Shown piece by piece: positions 12,201-20,560 of a stretch of 64,000 nucleotides of DNA. Both the position numbers and the translations under genes were made by a program. Numbering within the stretch: position 1 is the first letter of the stretch; each line of letters opens with the position of its first letter. The notes under the pieces were generated by a model. The model ran no database searches. It was not told the origin of the DNA and worked only from the letters and a program-made list of their open reading frames with translations. The stretch is from Orientallactaga sibirica. Lineage: Eukaryota > Chordata > Mammalia > Rodentia > Dipodidae. The stretch lies in NCBI GenBank assembly GCA_036365145.1, contig JAEOAD010000015.1:6069501-6133500 (forward strand). The letters run 5' to 3'.

Positions 12201-13006
12201 AGGCAGTGGCTCCTGCTGCTATGGTCTCTGGTGAATCAACCTCATCCATCCTGCTTTGGCTTGAGCATGGCTTTCATGCCACACGTGTCTGTGGACTGTT
12301 TCTGTGCAGGAAAGAGTAACCCATACTGTGAAGTCAGCATGGGCTCCCAGAGCTTCACCACTAGAACCCTCCAGGACACTCTAAACCCCAAGTGGAATTT
12401 TAACTGCCAGTTCTTCATCAAGGATCTTTACCAAGATGTGCTGTGTCTCACTATGTTTGATAGAGACCAGTTTTCTCCAGATGGTAAGTATAACCTGGCA
12501 AGGAGATCGGAAGATGTTCTTAGTTTGCTGGGGTGTGCTTTTAGAGTACCCATGACACTTATGGAAAATGACACAGGCCTGTGTTAGCTCACTTTGGCAG
12601 CAGGTAGGTAGGTACCCAGGCACTGTGTACACACATTAGGGAAATGTGTACAGAATGGGTACAGTATTCTCTGACCAGCGAGACTTGAATTCCAAGTAGG
12701 CAGCTGTAGTGTGCACGCATGGTATCTACCTTCCATCAGCCCAAGGAAGTTTCTTGCTGAACTTTGCTGGTTTTCTGAATCCTTGGATGGCTTTAAACAG
12801 TTTTATAATAACAGCCATTCTGACCATCACATGATGTTCATTCACCAGATTTCCTGGGTCGCACTGAAGTTCCAGTGGCAAAAATCCGAACGGAACAGGA
12901 GAGCAAAGGCCCCACCACCCGCCGACTACTGCTGCACGAGGTCCCCACTGGGGAAGTCTGGGTCCGCCTTGACCTGCAACTTTTTGAACAAAATACTGTG
13001 CTCTAG
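3155..13006 (+). CDS. ITSN2: Intersectin 2, 3' part of gene (eight exons: end of DH, PH and C2 domains)
   Basis: Intersectin 2 is a multidomain endocytic scaffold; its long form ends in DH-PH-C2 and activates Cdc42 at the plasma membrane and clathrin-coated pits (family knowledge). Exons at 3155-3253, 5817-5984, 6431-6646, 7193-7314, 7963-8045, 11764-11847, 12310-12483 and 12849-13006 have AG/GT borders and join to 1104 nt, giving 367 residues and TAG. Order: last DH helices (residues 1-89), PH (about 90-240), linker and C2 (about 248-367). ITSN2 rather than ITSN1 is chosen from [21 protein letters not shown] and the tail LFEQNTVL, which fit ITSN2 better than ITSN1. Earlier exons lie left of the window. 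FAM228A converges from the right. Confidence 0.95.
3696..3852 (-). mobile_element. B1 SINE
   Basis: Poly-T then GAGGTAGGGTTTCGCTCTGG; complete. Confidence 0.93.
3880..4089 (-). mobile_element. B2/Dip-like SINE, long subfamily
   Basis: Carries the subfamily block GTGGGCAAGTGCGGCATTGC and lies between TCATCTTTCTT copies at 3870 and 4090. Confidence 0.93.
4090..4830. other. ITSN2 intron, unique AT-rich sequence
   Basis: No exon, RNA gene or recognisable repeat seen. Confidence 0.4.
4834..4998 (+). mobile_element. B2/Dip-like SINE
   Basis: Flanked by ACACACTTGT at 4821-4830 and 5007-5016. Confidence 0.88.
5027..5245 (+). mobile_element. B2/Dip-like SINE
   Basis: Complete; its AATA-rich tail is the landing site of the next element. 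Confidence 0.9.
5252..5486 (-). mobile_element. B2/Dip-like SINE, long subfamily
   Basis: Inserted in the tail of the preceding SINE; AAATATT-y-CTT on both sides (5240, 5486). Confidence 0.92.
5550..5690 (+). mobile_element. Old B1-type SINE
   Basis: GCCTGTAATCCCAGCAGTTA and TTCAAGGTTATTCTTGGCTA; much more diverged than the other B1 copies. Confidence 0.65.
5817..5984 (+). CDS. ITSN2: ITSN2 exon: end of DH domain and DH-PH linker
   Basis: The exon has 56 codons, phase 0 at both ends, acceptor TTCCAG and donor GTGAGG. It begins [19 protein letters not shown] and ends VQCEGLAE. It supplies the last long DH helix and the linker into PH. The spacing and sequence match intersectin 2 closely, with no stops or frameshifts. 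Confidence 0.95.
6144..6302 (+). mobile_element. B1 SINE, young
   Basis: Near-consensus GCCGGGCGTGGTGGCGCACG, pure A tail, CAATATAA on both sides. Ends 128 bp before an ITSN2 exon. Confidence 0.95.
6431..6646 (+). CDS. ITSN2: ITSN2 exon: first half of PH domain
   Basis: The exon has 72 codons, phase 0, acceptor CTTTAAG and donor GTGAGT. It starts [12 protein letters not shown] and carries the first PH strands: [19 protein letters not shown], then LLLTYMV. The basic strand 1-2 loop is typical of a phosphoinositide-facing PH surface (family knowledge). Confidence 0.95.
7193..7314 (+). CDS. ITSN2: ITSN2 exon: second half of PH domain
   Basis: The 122-nt exon starts in phase 0 ([19 protein letters not shown]) after TTCTTTCAG and ends in phase 2 (AG) before GTCAGT. 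It encodes the later PH strands, including [20 protein letters not shown]. The split arginine codon is completed by the next exon. Confidence 0.94.
7963..8045 (+). CDS. ITSN2: ITSN2 exon: PH C-terminal helix and basic linker
   Basis: The 83-nt exon completes Arg and gives [20 protein letters not shown], then KREKAYQ. The tryptophan in AWVQKI is the invariant PH C-terminal helix tryptophan. Acceptor is CTCCTCCAG and donor GTACCC. It ends in phase 1 and joins the distant next exon across a 3.7-kb SINE-rich intron. Confidence 0.94.
8046..9175. other. ITSN2 intron, unique sequence
   Basis: Pyrimidine-rich unique intron. Open frames here are short and show no codon structure or splice sites that would indicate an exon. 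Confidence 0.4.
9177..9262 (+). repeat. B2-type fragment with (CA)n
   Basis: TTCAATTCCATAGCACCCATG followed by (CA)12 at 9219-9242. Confidence 0.6.
9272..9402 (+). mobile_element. B1 SINE
   Basis: Central region rearranged (CTGGTTTTCACTGGACC). Confidence 0.82.
9410..9527 (+). mobile_element. B1 SINE, internal deletion
   Basis: Head joins directly to TATAAGTTCAAAGCCAGCCT; about 35 bp missing. Confidence 0.85.
9665..9885 (+). mobile_element. B2/Dip-like SINE
   Basis: GGGCTGGAGAGATGGCTTAA head, long AATAAA-rich tail. Confidence 0.92.
9905..9978 (+). mobile_element. B1 fragment
   Basis: GCAGGAGGATCAGGAGTTCA to GTGCCTCAAAAA; head missing. Confidence 0.6.
9984..10139 (+). mobile_element. B1 SINE, young
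   Basis: AAAAAGCTCTGA at 9971 and 10140 is the target-site duplication. Confidence 0.95.
10211..10354 (+). mobile_element. B1 SINE inside the MIR
   Basis: CCAGTCATGGTGGTGCACGC to CTACCTTGAAAAACC. Confidence 0.88.
10405..10531 (-). mobile_element. B1 SINE inside the MIR
   Basis: CAATTTCAGTATAATTT at 10388-10404 and 10532-10548: a perfect 17-bp duplication. Confidence 0.96.
10630..10661. repeat. (ATT)n microsatellite
   Basis: About ten ATT units at the insertion edge of the next B1. Confidence 0.9.
10662..10806 (-). mobile_element. B1 SINE
   Basis: ATACATGTATTATT at 10621-10634 and 10811-10824. Confidence 0.93.
10825..11255. other. ITSN2 intron, unique sequence
   Basis: Nothing recognised. 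Confidence 0.35.
11258..11428 (+). mobile_element. B1 SINE with small insertion
   Basis: GCCCACGCCTTTAAT is followed by GTAAAGTAATGTAAATAA before CAGCACTCAGGAGGC. Confidence 0.88.
11434..11665 (+). mobile_element. B2/Dip-like SINE
   Basis: Ends about 100 bp before the ITSN2 exon at 11764. Confidence 0.88.
11764..11847 (+). CDS. ITSN2: ITSN2 exon: start of C2 domain
   Basis: The 84-nt exon follows acceptor TTTTGTAG and ends at donor GTAAAT. It encodes [19 protein letters not shown], then TELKACKPN. This is the first C2 beta strand; the HVVEATEL wording is of intersectin 2 type. Entry is phase 1 and exit phase 1, matching both neighbours. Confidence 0.94.
12310..12483 (+). CDS. ITSN2: ITSN2 exon: core of C2 domain
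   Basis: The 174-nt exon is bounded by acceptor TGTGCAG and donor GTAAGT. It encodes the C2 core: [20 protein letters not shown], the [12 protein letters not shown] strand and [13 protein letters not shown]. The aspartates in the [10 protein letters not shown] loop are where Ca2+/lipid-binding C2 domains place their ligands. Entry and exit phase are both 1. Confidence 0.95.
12849..13006 (+). CDS. ITSN2: ITSN2 last coding exon: C2 C-terminus and stop
   Basis: After acceptor TTCACCAG the exon gives [18 protein letters not shown], then [20 protein letters not shown] and LFEQNTVL, then TAG at 13004-13006. The end point matches the intersectin 2 C-terminus. It is 52 codons including the stop. The 3'UTR continues without a splice site. 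Confidence 0.95.
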
Positions 13007-13476
13007 GGACCTGGGGAGGACAGAAGCAGGAGCTCTGCCCCCGAGGCTGAGGCTAGAGAACAACAGACTGTGCTCTGCTAGCACTGAGGAACATCATCCA
13101 GCTCCATCCGTCACAAAGCCGCCTATGGGCCTATGTTTTTGCACACTAAATCGCTAGCAAACTATGCAAATATCATCTTTCCTATAAACAAATCCCACAG
13201 CACAGTGCCTTGTACTAGTGTTAACATGTTCAGCTGTGTTAGATGCCAGGGTTTCCATTTTCAGGGCTATAAAGTATTATGTGGAAATGAGGCATCAGAC
13301 CACCAGATGTTACCACTTGGTTAATGTGTCCACTGTGGAGTTGGTGACACTGCAGCCATTCCACACCATGTGACCTTGGCCGGGTCACAGTACTCAGGAG
13401 GTGAAAGACTGAATGAAATGCTACAGTGTCAGGTCTTGCATAGACTGATACTGAAATAGAGTCCACTTGAGCACTG

Positions 13477-13482
13477 AATAAA
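13477..13482 (+). promoter_or_regulatory. Proximal AATAAA polyadenylation signal of ITSN2
   Basis: Canonical hexamer 470 bp after the stop codon, immediately before the B1 insertion. It would give a short 3'UTR. The B1 now occupies the place where its downstream GU-rich element would lie. Confidence 0.5.
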
Positions 13483-13493
13483 ACAGAAACTTG

Positions 13494-13639
13494 CCGGGTA
13501 TAGTGGCGCATGCCTTTAATCCCAGCACTTGGGAGGCAGAGGTAGGAGGATTGCCATGAGTTCAAGGCTACCCTGAGACAGAATTCCAGGTCAGCCTGGA
13601 CTAGAGTGAAACCCTACCTCAAAAAAAAAAAAAAAAAAA
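13494..13639 (+). mobile_element. B1 SINE in the ITSN2 3'UTR
   Basis: Near-consensus; AAACTTG at 13487-13493 and 13640-13646. Lies between the two AATAAA signals in sense orientation. Confidence 0.94.
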
Positions 13640-13873
13640 AAACTTGATCATTTTATTCCTAATTAGACTTTATCATTCTCTGCTAAGACAATATAGTTGA
13701 AATATAAGGGGAAAAGCTTGATGTACTTTAAATACTGTGAACTCTAATAATGTGGAAATATTTTTCAACTTTAGTTTTCTGAAGTATAAATTATTTATGT
13801 AAATTCCTTGTTTTGCATATTTCATAGGACATGCATCTTTAAGCTTTATCATTGCCAATATGTACAGAAAGAG

Positions 13874-13879
13874 AATAAA
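13874..13879 (+). promoter_or_regulatory. Distal AATAAA polyadenylation signal of ITSN2
   Basis: Canonical hexamer in an AT-rich context, followed within 60 bp by TG/T-rich sequence. Probable main signal. Confidence 0.6.
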
Positions 13880-13949
13880 ATATAAATTTATAAATGTAGC
13901 TTTTCAATGCTTGACTGATTTGTTTCCTCTGTGAAAGGTGTTTTGTTTG

Positions 13950-14098
13950 TTTTTATTTTTCGAGGTAGGGTCTCCCTCTAACCCAGGCTGACCTGGGACT
14001 CACTTTGTATTCTCAGGATGGCCTCAGACTCCCAATAATCTTCCTACCTCTGCCTCCCAAGTGCTGGGATTAAAGATGTGCACCACCACTCCCAGCTA
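13950..14098 (-). mobile_element. B1 SINE
   Basis: First repeat after the ITSN2 poly(A) region, opposite strand. Confidence 0.92.
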
Positions 14099-14198
14099 AC
14101 AGACCTGATTTCTAAAACGATAGGTGTTTCTCAAAGCAGCTGGAAGAATCAGGAAGGGCTTAGGGCTCCACTATTCCCTTCTTTTAAAAAAAAAATTT

Positions 14199-14392
14199 TT
14201 TTATTTGCAAGCAAAGAGAGACAAGAGACAAAGTGAGAGAATGGGCATGCCGGGGCCTCCAACCACTGCAAAACAAACTCCAAACGTATGTGCCACCTTG
14301 TGCATCTGGCTTATGTGGGTACTGGGGAATCAAACCTGGGTCCTTAAGCTTTATAAGCAAGTGCCTTAGCCACTGAGCAATCTCTCCAGCCC
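14199..14392 (-). mobile_element. B2/Dip-like SINE
   Basis: GAGAATGGGCATGCCGGGGC to AATCTCTCCAGCCC. Confidence 0.92.
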
Positions 14393-14462
14393 TCCATTTT
14401 TGTTTAACTGTAATCACTAAGCAAAGAAAGACTAGAAAACTTAGTTCAAAGTTTTCAAATTT

Positions 14463-14660
14463 GGGCTAGAGAGATGACTCAGTGGCTAAGGCATTTGCCT
14501 ACAAAGCCTAATCACCCGAGTTCAGTTCCCCAGTACCCACATAAAGCCAGATGCACAGTGGTGCATGCATCTGAAGTTTGCAACAGCTGGAGGCCCTGGT
14601 GTACCCATTCTCTCTCTCTTTCTTCCTCTATTTCTTTCTGCTTGCAAATAAATTTTTAAA
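14463..14660 (+). mobile_element. B2/Dip-like SINE
   Basis: GGGCTAGAGAGATGACTCAG head, CT run, TTGCAAATAAATTT tail. Confidence 0.9.
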
Positions 14661-14706
14661 AATACTTTAAAATGCAAAAAAAGTTTTTAAAATACTCAAA
14701 ATTTAA

Positions 14707-14835
14707 AAAGCCATCACTCATGAGGCAAACGTAATATGATCACTATGAGTTCAAGGCCAGCCTGAGATAATGAATTCCAGGTCAACCTGGGCTAGAGGGA
14801 GACCCTACATCAACACCCCCCACCCAAAAAAAAAA
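14707..14835 (+). mobile_element. B1 SINE, head missing
   Basis: Starts within the left half (CATCACTCATGAGGC). Confidence 0.82.
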
Positions 14836-15050
14836 GCCCTAGAGAGATGACTTAGAAGTTAAGGCACTTGCCTGCAAAGCCACAGGACAGATTCGATTCC
14901 CCAGGACCCATGTAAGCCAAGTGCACAAGGTGGTACATGTGTCTGGAGTTCGTTTGCTGTGGCTGGAGGCCCTGACATGCGCGCGCTCTCTCTCTCTCTT
15001 TCTCTCCCCCTCCCCCCTTTCTCTCTTTGTTTCTCAATAAATAAAACTTT
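14836..15050 (+). mobile_element. B2/Dip-like SINE
   Basis: CCCTAGAGAGATGACTTAG head; tail CTCAATAAATAAAAC. Confidence 0.9.
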
Positions 15051-15059
15051 AAAACATTT

Positions 15060-15310
15060 TTTTTTTTGTTTTTTTTTTTTTTGAGAGGGTCTCATTCTAG
15101 CCCAGGCTGACCTGGAATTCACTATGTAGTCTCAGGATGGCCTTGAATTTACAGCAATCCTCCTACCTCTGCCTCCCAAGTGCTGGGATTAAAGGTGTGT
15201 GTCACCACGCCTAGTCACTATGTAGTCTCAGGATGGCCTTGAATTTACAGCAATCCTCCTACCTCTGCCTCCCAAGTGCTGGGATTAAAGGTGTGTGTCA
15301 CCACGCCCAG
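15060..15310 (-). mobile_element. B1 SINE with 96-bp internal tandem duplication
   Basis: ACTATGTAGTCTCAGGATGG to CACCACGCC occurs twice, at 15121 and 15217, almost identical. Confidence 0.95.
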
Positions 15311-17065
15311 ATAAAATATTTTTAAAAAAAAACTATGCCATCATTCATTCAAGAGCCTGATCCTAGTTACTGATTGGATAAAATGTCAACAGAAAAGATT
15401 AAATAAGAGACATTTCTTGGTATACAAAACTAAAACAACTGGACATTTTGCTTGTTCACAGGAAAATGTAGAGTCTGTCACATCCTTGCTGAGCAAAGCC
15501 ATCTCTTGGGTTTGGGGAAACATGTTTTATTGGTTCTTGAGGAAGTGGGGGCTGATGTCAGAGTGAGTCACCTGTGACAGTAGCTGTAGGACAGCCCTGG
15601 GACTAATGCTCACACAGATGAGTGTGGCTAGTGCCATATCTCCATCTCTAAACAAGCTGGGGTGCTTTACCAGAATTCTGATACAGGAACCTGCAGGATC
15701 TGTGCGAGGTGATTTTGATAACTGTAAAAGACACTTCATATCACCTAGTAACCCCAGTCTTCCCCTTTGACCTAGCAACCCAGATCTGCCCCTAGAGAAA
15801 GCAAGTTCTCTCTCCACTAAATTTGAACCCAGTTTTCTTGAGGTCATGAGGAAGGAATGGGTTCCTAATATTCCATCCATCCACTGGGAAACAGATATGC
15901 CTCAGACAACCAGGAAGTCTCCCCTTGGTGAGGAACCCTGGTGATCCCTCCAGTGCTCATGGGGCAGCATGCCATGGGCAATAGACACAACTCCACCTTC
16001 CTAAATGGGGCCCTGATTCTTAGCAATTTGACTGTCACTGCCAAGTTTAAGTATACGTGAGGAGAAAGTGTGCCCCAGGAACATGAGTGGGACTAGACTT
16101 CAACTAGAACCCTGGGACTTTTGAACTAGAGACTGGCCCCTAGGAGTATCAAGTATTGGGAGATAACGCTATCTTGCTGTGAAGATGTTTAAATGAATAG
16201 CAAACCTTACAAGTTTCCCAGTTGGCAGCCAGAATTTAAAAATAGTAACTGCTATTATTTGGATATTTCTTTCAATATCTTCTCTTGGAGAAAAAAACAC
16301 ATTCCCAGTGTTCTGACTGCCTTGTGTGCTGCAATCTGAGGTTTGCCCAGGTCAAAGGTCAGCAGACTTGGTTGCCCTATGCAAGGAGGCCAGGTGCTTC
16401 CCCAGAACCTCAGCTGTCATCACTTTTCTTTCCACAGGTGGTGGCCCCCGTGTATGTCGGGAATCCCCTGCTGTCCAGGAACGAGGTCTCTGCAGTCGGG
16501 TCCCTGTAACCTATTGACAAAAGAGAGGGGCTACATGTGGTGCCAGGTGAGGAGGCTCATGGTAGTAAGAAGGATCACACAGTTTGCCCCACACTCAGCC
16601 CCTACCCCAGCTGGGATGTTCTTTCAGACAGCTCCCAGCCAGACCCTCTCACCGTTCTTTTCTGTATATGATTTCTGTAGTTCTCATGTGAGCCTTTCCG
16701 TGTCTGGGTCTTCATCTACTTTTTTATGGTATGGCTGTTCCCAAAGTGCTCTCCCTTCACTGTATTCAGACCCACTAGGAACTATGTTCCTTGCACCCTA
16801 CAGATAGGGACAGCCAGAGGAAGAAACATGCCACCTCTAGCCCTGCCCACATACAGCAGGGCAAAACTTCCCAGATAATTTTGGTTTTCCTGTTGGCAGG
16901 AATGAGTTCTTTGGAAGCCAGGTGCTAAAAATCACAAAAGTCCATCAGGTAGGGTCTTGAAAGGGATCAGCCTGCTGACCTACCCACTTCCAGTATGTGA
17001 ACAAAAACAAAACTTTAAACACAAGCTTCTGCACAGCAAAGAAAAGAGAGAAGGAGAAAAAAGAA
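15311..17065. other. Intergenic unique sequence between ITSN2 and FAM228A
   Basis: Longest stretch free of young repeats (1.75 kb). It holds open frames up to 154 codons (16343-16807), but no splice-linked coding pattern, initiation context or homology is recognised. CAGAATTCTGATACAGGAAC near 15672 vaguely recalls an old MER5-type element. Confidence 0.4.
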
Positions 17066-17070
17066 GAAGA

Positions 17071-17285
17071 GGGCTGGAAAGATGGCTCAGCAGTTAAGGG
17101 GGATTGCCTGCAAAGCCTAAAGACCTGGGTTTGTTTACCCAGTACTCATGTGAAACCAGAGGCATTGTACATGCATCTGAAGTTCGTTTGTAGTGGCTAG
17201 AGGCCCTGGAGCCATTCTCTCTGTCTCTCTCCTCTCTCCCTCTCTCTCTTTCTCTCTCTCTCCTAGCAAATAAAATAAATAAAAT
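17071..17285 (+). mobile_element. B2/Dip-like SINE
   Basis: GGGCTGGAAAGATGGCTCAG head, CT run. Confidence 0.9.
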
Positions 17286-17421
17286 TTAAAAATAAAAATT
17301 TTTTTAAAATAAATGGGAGGCAGAAAATTTAAAAATAAAAATTGAATTTCAGCCTGGGCCAGGTGAGGAAAAACCAAAAAAAACAAAAAAAAATTTAAAG
17401 ACTCTTAAAAAAAGAAAAGAT

Positions 17422-17575
17422 GCTGGGCGTGGTGACGCATGCCTTTAACCCCAGCACTTGGGAGGCAGAGGTAGGAGGATCGCTGTGAGTTCGAGGCCAC
17501 CCTGAAACTACATAGTTAATTCCAGGTCAGCCTGAGCTAGGGTGAAACCCTACCTCGAAAAAAAAAAAAAAAAGA
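17422..17575 (+). mobile_element. B1 SINE
   Basis: GCTGGGCGTGGTGACGCATG to poly(A), which leads into a GAAA repeat. Confidence 0.94.
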
Positions 17576-17581
17576 AATAAA

Positions 17582-17635
<54 letters not shown>

Positions 17636-17645
17636 AAAGAAAAGG
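17582..17645. repeat. (GAAA)n microsatellite
   Basis: About 14 units, derived from the B1 A-tail. Confidence 0.96.
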
Positions 17646-17782
17646 TAACCTACAGGATGGGAGAAAATATTTAACCAACCATATATCCAATAAAGAGTTA
17701 ATATCCAAAATATGTAAAGGAACTCATATAGCTCAATATATGGTAACTATAATTAATAATATGTATGCATTAAGCTCTCATC
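17645..17782 (+). mobile_element. L1 ORF2 fragment
   Basis: ACCTACAGGATGGGAGAAAA onward matches the ORF2 C-terminal region at 41530-41615 of the large L1. Strongly truncated. Confidence 0.7.
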
Positions 17783-17824
17783 TGTGGATTTGATCAATCA
17801 ACTGTAGATCAAAAATATTTGATG

Positions 17825-18010
17825 GGGCTGGGGAGATTGCTCAGTGGCTAAAGGCACTTGCTTGCAAAGACGATGGCCTGTGTTTGATTCCCCAGTACCC
17901 GCATAAGGCCAGATGCACAAAATGGCACATGCATCTGGAGTTTATTTGCAGTGAGAGGAGGCCCTGGTGTGCTCATACTTTCTCTCTCTCTCAAATAAAG
18001 AAATGAAATA
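17825..18010 (+). mobile_element. B2/Dip-like SINE in Tigger fossil
   Basis: GGGGCTGGGGAGATTGCTCAG to CTCAAATAAAGAAATGAAAT. Confidence 0.9.
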
Positions 18011-18025
18011 CATGTATTTGGGGAG

Positions 18026-18180
18026 GGCTGGAAGGTGACACAGCAGTTAAAGGTAATTGCTTGCAAAGTTTGCTGGCCCGGGGTGCAGTTTCCCAGTAAA
18101 AAATCCCTGGCATGCCCATGCTCGCTCTTTCTCTATCTGTATCTTATCATAAGTAAATAATAAATGTTTTAAAAATAAAA
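18026..18180 (+). mobile_element. B2/Dip-like SINE, shortened
   Basis: Middle part missing between TTTCCCAGTA and CCTGGCATGCCC. Confidence 0.88.
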
Positions 18181-18186
18181 ATTGGG

Positions 18187-18425
18187 GGCTGGAGAGATAG
18201 CTTAGTGGTTAAGGTATCTGCCTGCAAAGCCAAAGGATCCCAGTTCAATTCTCCAGGACCCATGTAAGCCAGATGCACAAGGGAGCGCATGCATCTGGAG
18301 TTCATTTGCAGTGGCTGGAGGCCCTGGCACGCCCACTCTCTCCCTCCCTCCCTTCTTCCCTCTCTGTCTCCTCTCTCTGCCTCTTTCTCTCTCTCTCAAA
18401 TAAATTAATTAATTAATTGATAAAA
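18187..18425 (+). mobile_element. B2/Dip-like SINE
   Basis: Complete; tail (AATT)n. Confidence 0.92.
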
Positions 18426-18687
18426 ATTAGAAAAAATTGCATCTGTACTGAATTTGTACAGAACCTTTTCTTGTCATCATTCCTGAACTACTTACAGAGC
18501 ATTTACATGGTATTCAGTGTTGTAAATACTGTAGGCATGATTTGAAATACACAGGAAGATTGTGTAGGGAACATATTTTTATATAAAGATGTGAGCATTA
18601 CATACTTTGGTATGAGGGAGGGGGCCCTGGAACCAATTCCTCAAGAATTCCAAAGGACAACTGTACTAGAAATTTGCTAAGAGAAAC

Positions 18688-18872
18688 TAGGCATAGTGGC
18701 TCACACCTGTAATTACAGGACTCAGGCAAACTCCTTAACCTCTGAGCCATCTCTCCAGTCCAATCCCAACACTCAGGTGGGGCAAGGAGAAGGATCAGGA
18801 ATTTAAGGTCATCCTCAGCTATCTAGTGAGTTTGAGTCCAGCCTGGGCTACATGAGACTATGTCAATAAAAG
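18688..18872 (+). mobile_element. B1 chimera with antisense B2-like piece
   Basis: B1 head, then 18728-18760 is the reverse head of a B2-like SINE (TGAGCCATCTCTCCAGTCC), then B1 continues. Confidence 0.8.
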
Positions 18873-18874
18873 GA

Positions 18875-19125
18875 GGGACTAGAGAGATGGCTTAGTAGTT
18901 AAGGCGCTTGCCTGCAAAGCCTAAGAACTCATGTTTGAATTTCTAGGTCCCACATAGCCAGACACACAGTGATGTAAGTGTGCAATGTTGCACATGCACA
19001 TAAGGGGGCACATGTCTGGAGTTCATTCATGGTGGCTGAAGGCCCTGTGTGCCTATTCCCTCTCTCTCTTTCTCTCTCTCTCTCCCTCCCTTTTTCTTGC
19101 TCACTATCTCTCTCAAAATAAGTAA
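18875..19125 (+). mobile_element. B2/Dip-like SINE, long subfamily
   Basis: Has a degenerate GTGCAATGTTGCACATGC block of the long form. Confidence 0.88.
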
Positions 19126-19135
19126 TAAAAAAGGA

Positions 19136-19308
19136 AGCCGGGGCATGGTGGCGCACATCTTTAATCCCAGCACTCAGGAAGCAGAGGTAGGAAGATCACC
19201 ATGAGTTCAAGGCCACCCTAAGACTACATAGTGAATTCCAGGTCAGCCTGGGCTAGAGCAAGACCCTACCTCGAAAAACCAAAAAAAAAAAAAAAAAAAA
19301 AAAAAAGG
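19136..19308 (+). mobile_element. B1 SINE
   Basis: GCCGGGGCATGGTGGCGCAC to CTCGAAAAACC and poly(A). Confidence 0.93.
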
Positions 19309-19444
19309 AAGGAGTGAGAGGGACATGTTATTTGCTTGATCATGACATCATTTTACAGTGAATATATCAAATCATGTTTTACACCTTGAATTTTAAAATC
19401 TAATTAGAGAGAAACTGATAAGGAAAGTTACATGGCAAGCTATT

Positions 19445-19825
19445 GTAGATAGTTTCAAGTTGCTGGAATGAACATCCAAACCAGACACAGTTTGTGGGAG
19501 GAAGGGATTCATTTCAAGCTTACAGATCTGGGGGAAGTTTCATCAGCGGTGGAAGAAGCTGCTTCCACACATCCAAAAAAAAAAAAAAAAAAACCAAACA
19601 GGCAAACAGGCAGCAAACAAACCTGTAGCAAGCAGGACCCTCAGCTCAGACCTCTGCACACCTTTGGGCTGGACATCAGGTCACCCCAGTGACACTTAGA
19701 TCTGGACTGTAGGATCCGCCCCCACTGACACTTCCCCAGCCAGGGGCCTGGAGATCCAAGTTGCAAGTTTTAATAAAATACCTGAGTCTATGGGGGGACA
19801 CACATTCAAACTACCACAGCTATTA
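19445..19825. repeat. Unclassified dispersed repeat, copy A
   Basis: Shares AGACACAGTTTGTGGGAGGAAGGGATTC-like text, AAGCTTACAGATCTGGGGGA, CCCCAGTGACACTT and the end GGGGGACACACATTCAAAC with 63612-64000. The 'aagcttacag...gggggacac' frame resembles LTR-derived repeats seen in other rodents, but the class is not resolved. It includes an A-run at 19577. Confidence 0.6.
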
Positions 19826-20162
19826 TCTAGGGAGAAGTCATTTCCAGAGAGACTGGGGGAGGGGGAGCTGAGTGGGAGTTGAATCATAAAATACCTGACA
19901 GGGATTTCAAACTGGAAAGCAGAAAGGATTGTGCCCCTCAGTGTGTTTTGGAGGTGAGGGGTGGAACTTGGGTCAAGAAGAAACACCAGTGCCTCCTACA
20001 CTCAGACAAACAGTAGACCCAAAGCCTTCTCCAGGGAGCCTAAGCCTCCAGGTTCAGAGGGGGAGAGAACGGAGGAAAGAAGACAGGAGCTACCAGCTGG
20101 GCCCACCCAATTGTAAACCCTGGATGTAAAATCTACATTTCATTTCCAAAAGCCCCTGCCAG

Positions 20163-20310
20163 GGGCTGGAGAGATGATTCAGCAGTTAGGTGCTTGCCTG
20201 CAAAGTCTAAAGACCCTGGTTCAATTCCCCAGTACCCACATAAATCCAGATGTACAAGGTGGAACATGTATCTGGAATTTGTTTGCAGTGACTAGAGGCC
20301 CTGGCAAGCG

Positions 20311-20353
<43 letters not shown>

Positions 20354-20365
20354 ATAAATAAATAA
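20163..20365 (+). mobile_element. B2/Dip-like SINE with (GT)n
   Basis: The CT run has become (GT)20 at 20312-20352. Confidence 0.93.
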
Positions 20366-20369
20366 ATAA

Positions 20370-20525
20370 TAGCTGGACTTGGTGGAGCATACCTTTAACC
20401 CCAGCACTCGAGAGGCAGAGATAGGAGGATCACTGAGTTCAAGGCCAGCCTGGAACTACATAGTGAATTCCTGGTCAGCCTGGGCTAAAGTAAGACGTTA
20501 CCTGAAAAAACCAAAATAAATAAAT
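20370..20525 (+). mobile_element. B1 SINE
   Basis: GCTGGACTTGGTGGAGCATA head; A-rich tail with AATA units. Confidence 0.9.
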
Positions 20526-20560
20526 AAATAATAAATAAAATATTTTTAAGTCCCTTCTGA

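Larger units (their letters stand above)
13007..13900 (+). other. ITSN2: ITSN2 3' untranslated region
   Basis: Non-coding sequence runs from the stop codon to a strong AATAAA at 13874-13879; cleavage is expected 10-30 bp later, where the sequence is AT-rich. An earlier AATAAA lies at 13477-13482. A B1 copy sits between the two. The exact cleavage site is inferred. Confidence 0.75.
17783..18672. mobile_element. Tigger-like (pogo) DNA transposon fossil split by three SINEs
   Basis: Left part 17783-17823 (CTGTAGATCAAAAATATTTG) and right part 18426-18672 (TTGCATCTGTACTGAA, GTACAGAA, TTTCTTGTCATCATTCC, GGGGGCCCTGGAACCAATTCC, GGACAACTGTAC) are recalled as the body and end of an old pan-mammalian Tigger-type element. 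Three B2-like SINEs lie between them. The subfamily is not certain. Confidence 0.6.

Noticed and set aside
12711..13157. 148-codon frame over the last ITSN2 exon
   Set aside because: It is in the wrong frame relative to the conserved C2 coding sequence and runs through intron and UTR.
16343..16807. 154-codon open frame in the unique intergenic region
   Set aside because: Overlapping frames in two phases, no recognised domain, no splice or promoter context; compatible with chance.
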